DNA of 64,000 bases from Nodularia sphaerocarpa UHCC 0038 (GTDB lineage: Bacteria > Cyanobacteriota > Cyanobacteriia > Cyanobacteriales > Nostocaceae), in the NCBI RefSeq assembly GCF_022376295.1, contig NZ_CP060140.1, positions 5,088,356 to 5,152,355 of the forward strand, given 5' to 3'. A model generated the notes under the pieces. The model was given only the letters and a program-made list of their open reading frames with translations, had not been told where the DNA came from and made no database searches. Below are positions 17,078 to 26,031 of the stretch, one piece after another (position 1 is the stretch's first letter; each line of letters opens with the position of its first letter). The position numbers were made by a program, and so were the translations under genes.

Positions 17078-17482
17078 CTATTTCTGATGACGTACTTCTA
17101 CTACAGTGTGGACATTACCACGGGGAGTAAAATCTGCTTTGACTGTGACTTCTAAAGGATCGCAAGCAGCTACAAAATCATCTAAAATTTGATTTGCAGA
17201 TTCTTCATGAGAAATATAGCGATCGCGATAACTATTAATATAAAGCTTCAACGCCTTCAATTCTACTACACGCTCATCAGGCATATAGGTAATATAAATC
17301 GTCGCAAAATCGGGATAACCAGAAAATGGACACTTACAAGTAAATTCCGGTAAAGAAATACTCACATCATAACGCCTACCCACACGCGGATTAGGAAAAG
17401 TAATTAACTTACCCTCAGTAATCTCACGTTCACCATACTTCATCTCACCAGAAATACTACTCATATCTATTTCAATATACAA
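17078..17482 (-). CDS. queF: NADPH-dependent preQ0 reductase
   Basis: Reduces 7-cyano-7-deazaguanine to preQ1 in queuosine synthesis. The catalytic pair is visible as C51 and D58 in TCKCPFSGYPDFA, and the substrate/NADPH block reads VELKALKLYINSYRD followed by ISHEE. At 134 aa it is the short, unimodular (type I) form. ATG 17482 gives MYIEIDMSSISG; ATG 17464 is an alternative start. No preQ1 riboswitch is recognisable upstream, where the gap to the preceding gene is filled by the cgcagagg repeat. Other queuosine genes are not in the window. Confidence 0.96.
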   Translation of the reverse strand: MYIEIDMSSISGEMKYGEREITEGKLITFPNPRVGRRYDVSISLPEFTCKCPFSGYPDFATIYITYMPDERVVELKALKLYINSYRDRYISHEESANQILDDFVAACDPLEVTVKADFTPRGNVHTVVEVRHQK

Positions 17483-17542
17483 CCTTCTAAATCCAAAAAA
17501 AACTCCGCGTACCTTTGCGTTAACCTTAGCGCCCCTCTGCGT

Positions 17543-17950
17543 TTAAAACCTCTCCTCTTCCTTTTCCCAATCAGGACAACTGGGATCATCCCAACCATGA
17601 GGATGCATCCCACAGACTAACAGATTACCACCATAAACCTGACCGTGATAGTGAAGACAACCGACACAAGCAGGATTTTTTTCTAGAGTCGGTTCCACCC
17701 CGTAAGGAAAACCAGGATCTGAATCTCCCACAAAATCTTCCAGTTCCCAGTATACTTCCAAAACCGGGTCAGTCAGTTCCTGTAAATACTGGTCAATGTC
17801 AGTAGCGATAGAATTCTGTACCTGATCAGAAAATTCTTCGGTGAGTTCAAAAAATATATCTACCATTTCACTCATTCCTAAGAAGAAGCGTTCTACTTCA
17901 TCAGCAACGGTTTCGACCATTTCCGCTAAATCTTTTTGCCATTGTTCCAT
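17543..17950 (-). CDS. Conserved cyanobacterial protein with C-terminal Cys/His cluster (135 aa)
   Basis: No assigned function. Residues 1-75 are acidic and helical (many Glu/Asp/Phe), resembling a coiled or helical bundle. Residues from about 93 on carry CVGCLHYHG, then CGMHPHGW and CPDWE. That gives four Cys and several His, a likely zinc or iron-binding site. This two-part pattern recurs in cyanobacterial genomes as far as I recall. It lies 60 bp upstream of queF on the same strand and could share its transcript. It might be a small metal-binding accessory protein; the role is unknown. Confidence 0.7.
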   Translation of the reverse strand: MEQWQKDLAEMVETVADEVERFFLGMSEMVDIFFELTEEFSDQVQNSIATDIDQYLQELTDPVLEVYWELEDFVGDSDPGFPYGVEPTLEKNPACVGCLHYHGQVYGGNLLVCGMHPHGWDDPSCPDWEKEEERF

Positions 17951-18082
17951 AAACTCTACGCCCTTACCGGATATAAAACAGGAAGCTTAGTGCTACCCGG
18001 CTTGCAGCACTATTCTACATCCTAGGCAATGTATATGATCAACTTTCTGCACATCCAGCTATGGCTAGATTTGGCGAACCGT

Positions 18083-18484
18083 TTACTGATCTTTTTGCAG
18101 GTCTTGTAAATCTCTTTGCAGTTTTAGCACTTGTTCGCGCAAGTCCTCAACATTATTTTTTGAAGACTCTGGCGACATTGGCGAATCTTTGACAGTTCCC
18201 GCTTCATCTTCTTCTAAAATTTCAATACGGCGCGGTTCAGAAGCTGGTGATTTTTCCGGCGGTTCACTGGATTTTGGCTGCTGTTGCGCTTGCTTCATCA
18301 TATCTTCGACGAAACGGCGGGCTTCTTCTGTATTCATTTCGCCCTTTGCCACCATTTCATCCGCCAATTTTTGCACTTGCGATCGCAGTTCGCCCAACTT
18401 CCCTCCCGCTTTCTCACCTGCGTAAGAAGCTAACCCGACACCGAGGTAAAAAGCTTTTTGAACAAAATCTCCCAAACCAGGCAT
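18083..18484 (-). CDS. Phasin-family-like protein (133 aa)
   Basis: Short amphipathic protein. The N-terminal part (residues 1-65) has the phasin-like pattern VQKAFYLGVGLASYAGEKAG followed by a helix rich in Lys, Glu and Ala. The middle (about 70-110) is a Pro/Ser/Glu-rich linker, and the C-terminus (VEDLREQVLKLQRDLQDLQ) is a heptad-like coiled coil. Such proteins coat polyhydroxyalkanoate granules or act as granule-associated regulators. No PHA synthase gene is in this window, so granule association is an inference from family resemblance. Start ATG 18484. Confidence 0.65.
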   Translation of the reverse strand: MPGLGDFVQKAFYLGVGLASYAGEKAGGKLGELRSQVQKLADEMVAKGEMNTEEARRFVEDMMKQAQQQPKSSEPPEKSPASEPRRIEILEEDEAGTVKDSPMSPESSKNNVEDLREQVLKLQRDLQDLQKDQ

Positions 18485-18645
18485 TGCTGCTGAACGCTCC
18501 TAACAAAATAGGGCGACCCGGAGACTACGCCTACTATAAGCATCCCGTATTGCTGCTACCTTCCGGTTCTGACAAGATTTGGGCGTTACAGCCGCGTAGA
18601 TCCAGGTCTAAAAACAGTATAACATGAAAACTCTGTAAGTGTGTG

Positions 18646-18912
18646 TTACTCCATAACAATTTTCCATTCATAAAGCTGATAACTCACACAACCGTTCTGC
18701 ACCAATGGATCAAGAGCCACAATTGCTTCGGCTTCATCCCTAGAAGCCGCCTCAAACATCAACATTCCGCCTCTATCTTCTGCCCAATAGCCTGTTCTGG
18801 CTTTGTGTCCTTTGGCAATCAAATCCTCAACATAGGCTTTATGAGCAGGAACGTATTGGTCAAAAATGGGTTTATCGACTTTACCTGCTTCAATTTTGAC
18901 AAACAAAGGCAT
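18646..18912 (-). CDS. YciI-family protein (88 aa)
   Basis: Small ferredoxin-like-fold protein of the YciI/YCII family, whose members include dehalogenase-like and unknown-function proteins. The pattern MPLFVKIEAGK, then RTGYWAEDRGGMLMFEA, then AIVALDPLVQNG...YEWKIV matches the domain throughout its length. I place the start at ATG 18912. The frame continues upstream to 19125, but that extension is the antisense of repeat or relic DNA and lacks family similarity. It stands alone, between a phasin-like gene and the IS605 relic. Its substrate is unknown. Confidence 0.88.
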   Translation of the reverse strand: MPLFVKIEAGKVDKPIFDQYVPAHKAYVEDLIAKGHKARTGYWAEDRGGMLMFEAASRDEAEAIVALDPLVQNGCVSYQLYEWKIVME

Positions 18913-19084
18913 TTGCTGACAACCTCTTGATTTTTTGTATCGTATATATAGTTGTAATATTCTTGAGGCTTCGCTGTTCAACATCAACTTATAAGAAAAC
19001 AGGCTGAAAACCCTTGAGGTTAAGTTTTGGAGCATGGCGGAAAAACTTAAACGTGCTTTAGACAAGGGATGAAAGCCGGCTAAG

Positions 19085-19453
19085 GTGTTTACGCCTCGGT
19101 GACTTTGTGGTAGAATAATTCTCACAGGAACGGTAATTAACCTGTATAAAAACCCAAGTGCCTCACGGCAATCTGTACCAAGACAACTAAATCTATGGGG
19201 TTCTACTTCGTAGTTCTAGTATCACCTGGAAGTAGGTAAAAGATTTACAGGTACTAGACTTGTGTTGAGCGAAGTCGAAACACGACACAGAATTTAACTC
19301 AAACAAAATTTGCGGTAACGCAACTACCTCCGGGCAGGGGGAAAGTTAACGCTTGGGGAGAGAACCACCTCTGGGTTAGATACCGCAAGGAGTCTAATCT
19401 AAGTGGACTCGTTGAACCAAGAATCCCCGCACCTTTAGGTCGGGGAGTGTCAA
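19085..19453 (+). mobile_element. IS200/IS605 relic: decayed tnpB 3' end plus right-end hairpin (possible omegaRNA)
   Basis: The last part encodes, in a broken frame, GERTTSGLDTARS...VDSLNQESPHL, resembling the C-terminal tail of TnpB proteins. It ends in the hairpin tccccgcacc-ttta-ggtcgggga (19424-19446) and gtgtcaa, the usual right end of cyanobacterial IS605-type elements. No intact tnpA or tnpB remains, and the left boundary is uncertain. The segment where a TnpB omegaRNA would lie overlaps the tnpB 3' end and stops at 19453, right before the ATG of the next gene. Confidence 0.6.
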
Positions 19454-20002
19454 ATGAGCCGTTTTTTCATTGCCCTTTTACCACCACAGCATATTCAGGA
19501 TTACGCTAACGAGATTAAACAGCACTTCGCTGACCATTATGCCAGTCGTGGGGCGCAAAAGTCGCCGCCTCATATTACCTTGCAACCCCCTTTTGAATGG
19601 TCAGATGCTAACATTCCACAGCTAGAAGCATCCCTGAAAGAGTTTGCTAATAAACAACATTCAATACCAATTACACTCAACGGTTTTGCAGCTTTTCCGC
19701 CCCGTGTCATATACATAGATGTAGTTAAAAGTCAAGCACTTTTGACATTGCAAGCTGATTTAATGGCTTATGTAGAAAATAACTTAGAAATTGTCGATAA
19801 AACGTCTCAAACTCGCCCCTTTACCCCCCATCTCACAGTTGCGTTTCGGGATTTAACAAAGCAGAATTTTAGACTTGCTTGGCCGGAATTTGTCCAACGT
19901 TCCTTAGACTTTAACTTTATGGCGGAAAATTTAACACTCCTACTTCATGACGGTCAGCGTTGGAATATTAAATCAGAGTTTGTTTTCTGTTCAAATGTCT
20001 AG
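19454..20002 (+). CDS. 2H phosphoesterase / 2'-5' RNA ligase-like protein (ThpR type)
   Basis: Member of the 2H superfamily, which hydrolyses 2',3'-cyclic phosphates on RNA ends or similar nucleotides. Both signature HxT motifs are present: H40-x-T42 in PPHITLQ and H126-x-T128 in TPHLTVAF. They are spaced as in the family, and the 182-aa length is right. The ATG at 19454 abuts the last base of the IS605 relic, so the ribosome-binding site and promoter must lie inside the relic. The in vivo RNA substrate is unknown. Confidence 0.88.
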   Translation: MSRFFIALLPPQHIQDYANEIKQHFADHYASRGAQKSPPHITLQPPFEWSDANIPQLEASLKEFANKQHSIPITLNGFAAFPPRVIYIDVVKSQALLTLQADLMAYVENNLEIVDKTSQTRPFTPHLTVAFRDLTKQNFRLAWPEFVQRSLDFNFMAENLTLLLHDGQRWNIKSEFVFCSNV

Positions 20003-20108
20003 GAATTTTTGTAGTGATATCCTGGATAGGAACTGCGATGCTCTCTGACCCTCCGTAGTTTCAAAGAATAGAGGACTAAAGTCCTGACTACAAACTTATT
20101 TAACTCTT

Positions 20109-21509
20109 ATGACTGCAATTGACAAGAATGATCAGCAAGATACACAAGCCTGGAAGCTGCTGGAAGAATCGATCATTTATTACAAAGGTAAACCCATTGG
20201 GACTGTAGCCGCCCATGACCCGGAATTAGATGCACTCAATTATGATCAATGCTTTTTCCGTGATTTTGTGCCTTCGGCTTTGGTGTTTCTCATGGCGGGT
20301 AAACCAGAAATTGTCCGTAATTTCTTAGTAGAAACACTGAAATTACAAAGTCATGAAAAGCAAATGGACTGCTTTGAACCAGGTGCAGGATTAATGCCTG
20401 CTAGTTTTAAAGTAGAACACAAAGGTGATGAAGAATTTTTAGTGGCTGATTTTGGTGAACACGCGATCGCTCGTGTTCCTCCTATAGACTCTTGTATGTG
20501 GTGGATTATCCTCCTCCGGGCTTATGAGAAATCTACAGGGGATGTGGAACTGGCACGTCAGCCAGATTTTCAAGCAGGAATCAAGTTAATTTTGGATCTT
20601 TGTTTGGTGCATCGGTTTTCCATGTACCCGACAATCTTGGTTCCCGATGGCGCGTTTATGATTGATCGTCGCATGGGAGTCTACGAACATCCACTAGAAA
20701 TACAAGTATTATTTTATGCTGCTCTGATTGCCTCGCGGGAATTGCTGTTACCAAGTGAAGATAGTGCTACTTACATTACCAAGGTGAATGGGCGATTAGG
20801 CGCATTAAAATATCACGTCCGCAACTATTATTGGATAGACCTCCAGCGATTGAGTGAAATTTATCGCTATAAAGGTGACGAGTTTGGTAAAGAAGTCGCC
20901 AACAAGTTCAATATTTACCCAGAATCAATTCCCCATTGGTTAACCGAGTGGCTACCTGAAGAGGGAGGCTATTTAGCCGGGAATCTTGGCCCTGGAAGGA
21001 TGGATTTTCGCTTTTTTGCTTTAGGAAATCTCATGGCGATTTTGTCTTCCTTAGCCAGTGATGCTGAATCGGAAAGCATCATGAATTTATTTGCTGAACG
21101 TTGGCACGATTTAATGGGTTATATGCCTGTTAAAATCTGCTATCCGGCTTTAGAAGGTTTAGAGTGGCGGATGACTACTGGCTGTGACCCGAAAAATACG
21201 GCTTGGTCTTATCATAATGGTGGTAACTGGCCAGTTTTGCTGTGGTTATTTGTGGCGGCTGCTCAAAAAATTGGTCGTGTAGAACTTGCCGAAAAGGCGA
21301 TCGCCATTGTGGAAAAACGGTTAATTACCGATAAATATCCTGAATATTACGATGGTAAAAATGGTCGTCTCATTGGTAGAGAAGCCCGACTGTATCAAAC
21401 TTGGAGTATCGCCGGATTAATCGCCGCCAAACAGTTTATGTCCGACCCTGAACAAATAAAACTCATCAGTTTCGCTGAAATTAGCGATAGTTTAGGTTGT
21501 AGCCTTTAA
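20109..21509 (+). CDS. Alkaline/neutral invertase, GH100
   Basis: Cytosolic enzyme that splits sucrose into glucose and fructose; in heterocystous cyanobacteria such invertases feed nitrogen-fixing cells. The sequence follows the GH100 family from end to end: YDQCFFRDFVPSALVFL, CFEPGAGLMPASFKV, IARVPPIDSCMWWIILL, DRRMGVYEHPLEIQVLF and the C-terminal TAWSYHNGGNWPVLLW and YQTWSIAG blocks. Catalytic acids are expected in RDF and in the EW of LEGLEWRMTTGCDPKN. Length (466 aa) is normal. The first ATG of the frame is used. An ABC exporter gene follows 75 bp later on the same strand, but a functional link is not evident. Confidence 0.95.
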   Translation: MTAIDKNDQQDTQAWKLLEESIIYYKGKPIGTVAAHDPELDALNYDQCFFRDFVPSALVFLMAGKPEIVRNFLVETLKLQSHEKQMDCFEPGAGLMPASFKVEHKGDEEFLVADFGEHAIARVPPIDSCMWWIILLRAYEKSTGDVELARQPDFQAGIKLILDLCLVHRFSMYPTILVPDGAFMIDRRMGVYEHPLEIQVLFYAALIASRELLLPSEDSATYITKVNGRLGALKYHVRNYYWIDLQRLSEIYRYKGDEFGKEVANKFNIYPESIPHWLTEWLPEEGGYLAGNLGPGRMDFRFFALGNLMAILSSLASDAESESIMNLFAERWHDLMGYMPVKICYPALEGLEWRMTTGCDPKNTAWSYHNGGNWPVLLWLFVAAAQKIGRVELAEKAIAIVEKRLITDKYPEYYDGKNGRLIGREARLYQTWSIAGLIAAKQFMSDPEQIKLISFAEISDSLGCSL

Positions 21510-21584
21510 TATTCCCCACTCCCCACATTGCTACATTAAAAAACGTGTTTCTCCTGTTGAAAAAATTAATATAATGCTCGTATT

Positions 21585-23465
21585 ATGAGCAGCTACCAAT
21601 CTTTAAACAAATCCGACACAGACAACCGCGCGAATAACAGTGACTGGCGGTTATTTTTACGACTATTGCCTTACGCCCGTCGCAGTAGACGACTGTTGAC
21701 ACTGGCAATTGTACTACTAATACCAATCGCATTAGCCAACGCAGTGCAACCACTGCTGATTGGACAGGTTATTTCTCTGATTCGCGATGAACCCAACACT
21801 TATGAATTTCTCAGGAATCGTCCCTTATCCCAAGGGTTAAATATCCTGCAAGTATTAATCGTGATTGCCATTGTGATCAGACTGGTATTAACTGGTTTTC
21901 AGGGTTATCTACTACAGAAACTAGGGCAAAAAATCACGGCTGCAATTCGCCAAGATTTATTTCATCACGTCACATCTTTAGCGGTGCGTTTTTTTGACCG
22001 CACACCCATAGGTAAATTAATTACTCGACTGACCAGCGATGTGGAAGTATTGGGAGATGTATTTTCCACTGGGGCGATTGGCATTGTGTCCAATGTGTTG
22101 AGTATGCTGGTGATCATCGGGATCATGTTTTCCATTGAGTGGAAACTCGCTTGTTTGCTACTGGTGATACTGCTGCCAATTACCTGGTTAATTATTTACT
22201 TTCAGCAACAGTACCGCAAAGCCAATTCCAAAGCACGGGAAGAACTTTCGACTTTAAATTCCCAGTTACAAGAAAATGTAGTTGGGATGAATATCGTGCA
22301 GTTATTCCGACGAGAACGATTTAATGCTGATTTGTTTCGTCACGCCAACCAACGCTACACCCAGCAAGTAGATCAAACCATTCTTTATGATTCGGCTGTT
22401 TCAGCAACTTTGGAATGGATTGGACTAATTGCGATCGCCGGAGTACTTTTACTAGGTGGTTGGTTACTTTTAGGACAATCCCTGAGCTTCGGAGTTTTAG
22501 CTGCATTTATCTTATATGCCCAGCGATTATTTGACCCTTTAAGAGAGTTTGCCGAAAAATTCACCGTCATTCAAGCTGGTTTTACCTCCATTGAACGCAT
22601 TACCGACATTTTAGATGAACCCATAGAAATCCGCGATGGTAGTAATCAGCGCTTTTCCATCTCTGATCCAAATTCTGGCTATATGGAGAATATAGTTACT
22701 AATATGGAATCGCAAGATTTCGATCCTACTCCAGAATTGGGAGAAATTCGGTTTGAACACGTCTGGTTTGCCTACAAAGAGGATGATTATGTCATTAAAG
22801 ACTTAGACTTTGTGATTCATCCTGGTGAAAAAATAGCCTTAGTCGGACCCACCGGCGCGGGAAAAAGTTCGATTATTCGGCTTTTGTGCCGTCTTTATGA
22901 ACCCACCAAAGGACGCATTTTACTAGATGGCGTAGATATCCGCGAGTTACCACAAGCAGACTTACGGCGCTATATGGCCGTAATTTTGCAAGAAGGCTTT
23001 TTGTTTGCTGGTGATGTCAAAAGCAATATCAGTTTAGGAGACAATTACACTTTTGCACAAATTCAACAAGCTGCTAGTAAAACAAATATTGCTGAGTTTA
23101 TTGAACAATTACCCCAAGGCTATGATACTCAACTGCGACAACGAGGTACAAATATTTCTACTGGTCAAAAGCAACTTTTAGCCTTTGCGCGTGCAGCAAT
23201 TCGTAATCCGCAAATTTTGGTGCTGGATGAAGCTACTGCTAGTTTAGATGTGAGTACAGAAACTTTAGTACAAGAGGCATTAAACCAACTTTTAGTGAAA
23301 CGTACTGCCATTATTATCGCTCACCGCTTGTCTACAATTCGCAATGTAAATCGCATTTTTGTGTTGAAACGAGGTGAATTAATAGAACAAGGTAGCCATG
23401 ATGAATTGTTACAGCAAGAAGGACTCTATGCTACTTTACATAATTTGCAAATGTTGGGTTCTTAA
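21585..23465 (+). CDS. ABC-type exporter, fused permease and ATPase
   Basis: Half-transporter of the MsbA/Sav1866 type. Six membrane helices cover residues about 35-330. The nucleotide-binding domain has Walker A GPTGAGKSS (421-429), a Q-loop near 469, signature STGQK (525-529) instead of the canonical LSGGQ, and Walker B ILVLDEATASLD (544-555). An H-loop follows in IIAHRLS. There is no N-terminal C39 peptidase domain, so it is not the dedicated processor of the GG-leader peptide at 8108. It is 626 aa and complete. Substrates of such exporters (lipid, drug or peptide) cannot be told from sequence. It is followed by a cgctgagg repeat. Confidence 0.92.
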   Translation: MSSYQSLNKSDTDNRANNSDWRLFLRLLPYARRSRRLLTLAIVLLIPIALANAVQPLLIGQVISLIRDEPNTYEFLRNRPLSQGLNILQVLIVIAIVIRLVLTGFQGYLLQKLGQKITAAIRQDLFHHVTSLAVRFFDRTPIGKLITRLTSDVEVLGDVFSTGAIGIVSNVLSMLVIIGIMFSIEWKLACLLLVILLPITWLIIYFQQQYRKANSKAREELSTLNSQLQENVVGMNIVQLFRRERFNADLFRHANQRYTQQVDQTILYDSAVSATLEWIGLIAIAGVLLLGGWLLLGQSLSFGVLAAFILYAQRLFDPLREFAEKFTVIQAGFTSIERITDILDEPIEIRDGSNQRFSISDPNSGYMENIVTNMESQDFDPTPELGEIRFEHVWFAYKEDDYVIKDLDFVIHPGEKIALVGPTGAGKSSIIRLLCRLYEPTKGRILLDGVDIRELPQADLRRYMAVILQEGFLFAGDVKSNISLGDNYTFAQIQQAASKTNIAEFIEQLPQGYDTQLRQRGTNISTGQKQLLAFARAAIRNPQILVLDEATASLDVSTETLVQEALNQLLVKRTAIIIAHRLSTIRNVNRIFVLKRGELIEQGSHDELLQQEGLYATLHNLQMLGS

Positions 23466-23555
23466 ACGCAGAGGGGCGCTGAGGTAACGCTAAGTAACGC
23501 TGAGGTTTTTTGAGTAAGGTTTGGCATGATTTTGGGCTTGTTTTGTAATGGCTTT

Positions 23556-24533
23556 TTAGTTACTGCAAGTTGCTACTTTCTTACAGACAAGCCCGATACT
23601 CTCTACCGCATATTTGACAAATACGGAATTTTCTTTGGCGTTGCAAGAACCCTTTATTTCTAGTGTCCTTGTTTGGTCTCTGACGAGTTTTGCTTGGTAA
23701 ATAAATAGAGACCCAGAGAGGTCTTCAAAACTTAACTCGGCTAATATTGTATTGTTGTCTAAACTTTGCTCAATGATTTTTCCCGCTACTTTGTAATTAA
23801 ACCAATTCCATCCGTGGTGCAGCATTAATTCTCTTTCTAAGATTTGCACCGAAGTTGGTAAAATTCCCCAGCCTCTATAGACTTTTCTCAGGCTTTGGAT
23901 ATCACCTGTACGGGTTAAAATTGAGCGAAATGATTCGGGATTGAGAACACCATAATATCTACCATCTGGCAAATCTATCGCTGTTGGTGCAAATCGATGT
24001 CCACCAAAATGACTGGATTTCCAAATTCGCACATTATCTAATTCTAAATCAGCTATAATGCCGCTAGCTTGGAAATAAAAAGGACTCCCATATCTCGCAC
24101 AACACTGATCATGACTACCGTGGGTACATACTAAAATATCTCTGGTGATATTTGTCTCTATTTCATGGTTGGGGATTTTGTTCCATAAACATTGTTTTAC
24201 CACCCCGGCGACTTGTTCAATGTGTGGTAACTTAAACTCATATTTTTGGTATCCATGACTCAAACCCTGTTGTTGTTGATAAATCAACAGGGTTGTGTAG
24301 TCTACTTTGTGTGAATAATTATTAGCAATTAACAGAAATCTCACGGATAATTTAGCACGGCGGACTTCCTCTATTAAAACCTGTAAATTATTGGGTACCC
24401 ATTTCGATTGAAAAGCATCATAAGCCCAGGGTTGAGGACATTCGACCAAAATATATGTTTCATAATTTGTCGCACTGCTAATAATATCTTCTCCTACTTC
24501 TCGCGCATGGTCAGAACAAAAAAAAGTATTCAT
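23556..24533 (-). CDS. Apd1/sucrase-ferredoxin-like thioredoxin-fold [2Fe-2S] protein
   Basis: Matches the Suc_Fer-like family, whose C-terminal thioredoxin-like ferredoxin domain binds a [2Fe-2S] cluster with two Cys and two His. The Cys motif is C136-T-H-G...C144/C145 (VCTHGSHDQCCARYG), and the histidines are H175 and H179 in SSHFGGHRFAPT, as in Apd1. Electron transfer or redox sensing is the family's likely role. The C-terminal 110 residues extend beyond the core without a recognised domain. Length (325 aa) is usual. It is transcribed leftward from ATG 24533. Confidence 0.85.
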   Translation of the reverse strand: MNTFFCSDHAREVGEDIISSATNYETYILVECPQPWAYDAFQSKWVPNNLQVLIEEVRRAKLSVRFLLIANNYSHKVDYTTLLIYQQQQGLSHGYQKYEFKLPHIEQVAGVVKQCLWNKIPNHEIETNITRDILVCTHGSHDQCCARYGSPFYFQASGIIADLELDNVRIWKSSHFGGHRFAPTAIDLPDGRYYGVLNPESFRSILTRTGDIQSLRKVYRGWGILPTSVQILERELMLHHGWNWFNYKVAGKIIEQSLDNNTILAELSFEDLSGSLFIYQAKLVRDQTRTLEIKGSCNAKENSVFVKYAVESIGLVCKKVATCSN

Positions 24534-24643
24534 CGAAATTAACTCATTAGTGAATTTTATGGACAGTTGGCTCTGAGAACAGGCTAATGTAATTTTGGCT
24601 ACGAAACTTCAAAGAAAGAGAGATAAACGAGAATAATCTGCAT

Positions 24644-24997
24644 TTATCGGTGAAAAGCAGGTAGCCACTTTATAGCATCATTTTCAATCAACTTCTTTCT
24701 GATTAATAAAATCTCCAGATTAGAGTTCACTAACCTCAAGAGAGATATTACAGTGATTTGAAAAGGAGTTTTGTATTGTTTTTTATCTAGTAGGAAAATT
24801 TTTTGTCCTTGCTGAGACTGAGTTTGTCTGAACTTATTTCTATAGAAATACATGACTAATCTCAAATGCAGCCAGCCATGAACCAGAGAAAATGCTTGTT
24901 TATCACGGTTGTTAGTCCAATGGCTGTTTAAGGTTTCTATGACACTACTTATTTTTAATATATCAAAAAACAAATACATATTGCAAATAATTCTCAA
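24644..24997 (-). CDS. Doubtful hypothetical ORF (117 aa)
   Basis: Open frame with an AT-rich, Lys/Leu/Ile-rich product and no recognisable domain. The composition (many Phe, Asn and Lys) resembles translated non-coding AT-rich DNA. There is no clear ribosome-binding site and it overlaps no better candidate. It may be spurious, or a fast-evolving or degraded gene. Listed only because it is long for random DNA here. Confidence 0.2.
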   Translation of the reverse strand: MRIICNMYLFFDILKISSVIETLNSHWTNNRDKQAFSLVHGWLHLRLVMYFYRNKFRQTQSQQGQKIFLLDKKQYKTPFQITVISLLRLVNSNLEILLIRKKLIENDAIKWLPAFHR

Positions 24998-25431
24998 TAA
25001 GTAGGGAAAAAATAAGACATTAACCTAAAAGTAATATTACTTTTGGCAGATGAATTTTATCAGCAGGTTTAGGAAGAAAACACGATCAGCATTGTTCTCG
25101 TTTCTAAAGCTGATTTTGCCTTTTCACCTCATCTAAGCCACTGAGCGCTAGATATATGCAAAGGTTTTTTAGACTAATAAATTTACTGTAACTGAATTAA
25201 ATCGGAAGTGCAAGTATTTTTTCATTTTTATGACTTTGGTTAATTTTTATTGTTTCTGAAATTTTGGAGGAATTTTAGGTTAATTAACATGAGTTAAAGC
25301 CAGAGTTGCAATTATAAGTATCGAAAGTTTCAATGCTATCTATAGGGATGTTTAGATTTGAATAATGGGAAACCTATTTCACTTCAAAAGTTTTATGGCT
25401 ATATCAGCAATATTGAGAAAGTTGTTTACAG
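24998..25431. other. AT-rich intergenic region, no gene seen
   Basis: 434 bp (898 bp if the doubtful ORF at 24644-24997 is not real). I see no coding frame, RNA signature or strong repeat. Confidence 0.5.
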
Positions 25432-26001
25432 TTAATTGAGGCTAATGTCTGAGTTTGGCTGTAATTCCCAACCTAACAATCTGGGTAGCTGTGACACATC
25501 TAAAGCATAGTTAGCAGTCCATAGGAAAATTTCTAAAATTAGCAAATTTTGTATCCACCAGACTTGACTTACAGTACCCAATAGTGTCAAACCTTCATAC
25601 ATTTGCCAGATGCGGTAAGGCACATATAAGTAGGGAACCATTACCCAAACTACGTTGTGAAACATTTTTAATGAGATGCTTTCACAGAGGATTTGTAATC
25701 CTAAGATCACAAAGTACCAAGCTAGTAAGGTTAATACAGAAGTATAGCCCCACAATACACCCCATAGCAGCATTACTGCCAAAGGTAGCAATATTCCCAG
25801 TATTTGCACTGTGCTAAACCAAAATTTAAACCATTTCGGCAGAGGTTCTGGAATTTTGTAGGGTTTTGCGTGTTTCCACGCCCAACCCACAACTATCAAA
25901 AAAGAGGTCGCGGACAGAAAAAACAGCAGGTTTTCCAGAAATAAGTGGAGGTGAATGTTTAAGGCAGTCATGGCAGTATTATCTACCTTTAATAATCTCA
26001 T
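25432..26001 (-). CDS. Integral membrane protein of unknown function (189 aa)
   Basis: About four to five hydrophobic helices are visible, beginning at LFFLSATSFLIVVGWAWKH and including LGILLPLAVMLLWGVLWGY and an ILGLQILCES region. Charged loops contain KPYKIPEPLPKWFKFW, so the protein is amphipathic at the membrane edge. No named family can be assigned with confidence. The start may be ATG 26001 or the in-frame ATG at 25971 (MTALNIHLH). It lies 30 bp downstream of the exoD-like gene on the same strand and may share its transcript. Confidence 0.7.
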   Translation of the reverse strand: MRLLKVDNTAMTALNIHLHLFLENLLFFLSATSFLIVVGWAWKHAKPYKIPEPLPKWFKFWFSTVQILGILLPLAVMLLWGVLWGYTSVLTLLAWYFVILGLQILCESISLKMFHNVVWVMVPYLYVPYRIWQMYEGLTLLGTVSQVWWIQNLLILEIFLWTANYALDVSQLPRLLGWELQPNSDISLN

Positions 26002-26031
26002 GCCATACGCCTCTAGGGGTATCTTTGCAGA

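Noticed and set aside
17483..17543. preQ1 riboswitch in front of queF
   Set aside because: The short gap consists of the cgcagagg-type repeat; no preQ1 aptamer pattern is recognisable.
18913..19125. 71-residue N-terminal extension of the YciI gene
   Set aside because: It lies antisense to relic DNA near the IS605 remains and is absent from the compact YciI family.
20109..23465. Invertase and ABC exporter as a sugar operon
   Set aside because: Same strand and close, but the exporter is a general type and nothing links it to sucrose; kept as separate genes.
8108..23465. ABC exporter at 21585 as processor of the GG-leader peptide
   Set aside because: It lacks the N-terminal C39 peptidase domain and is 13 kb away.
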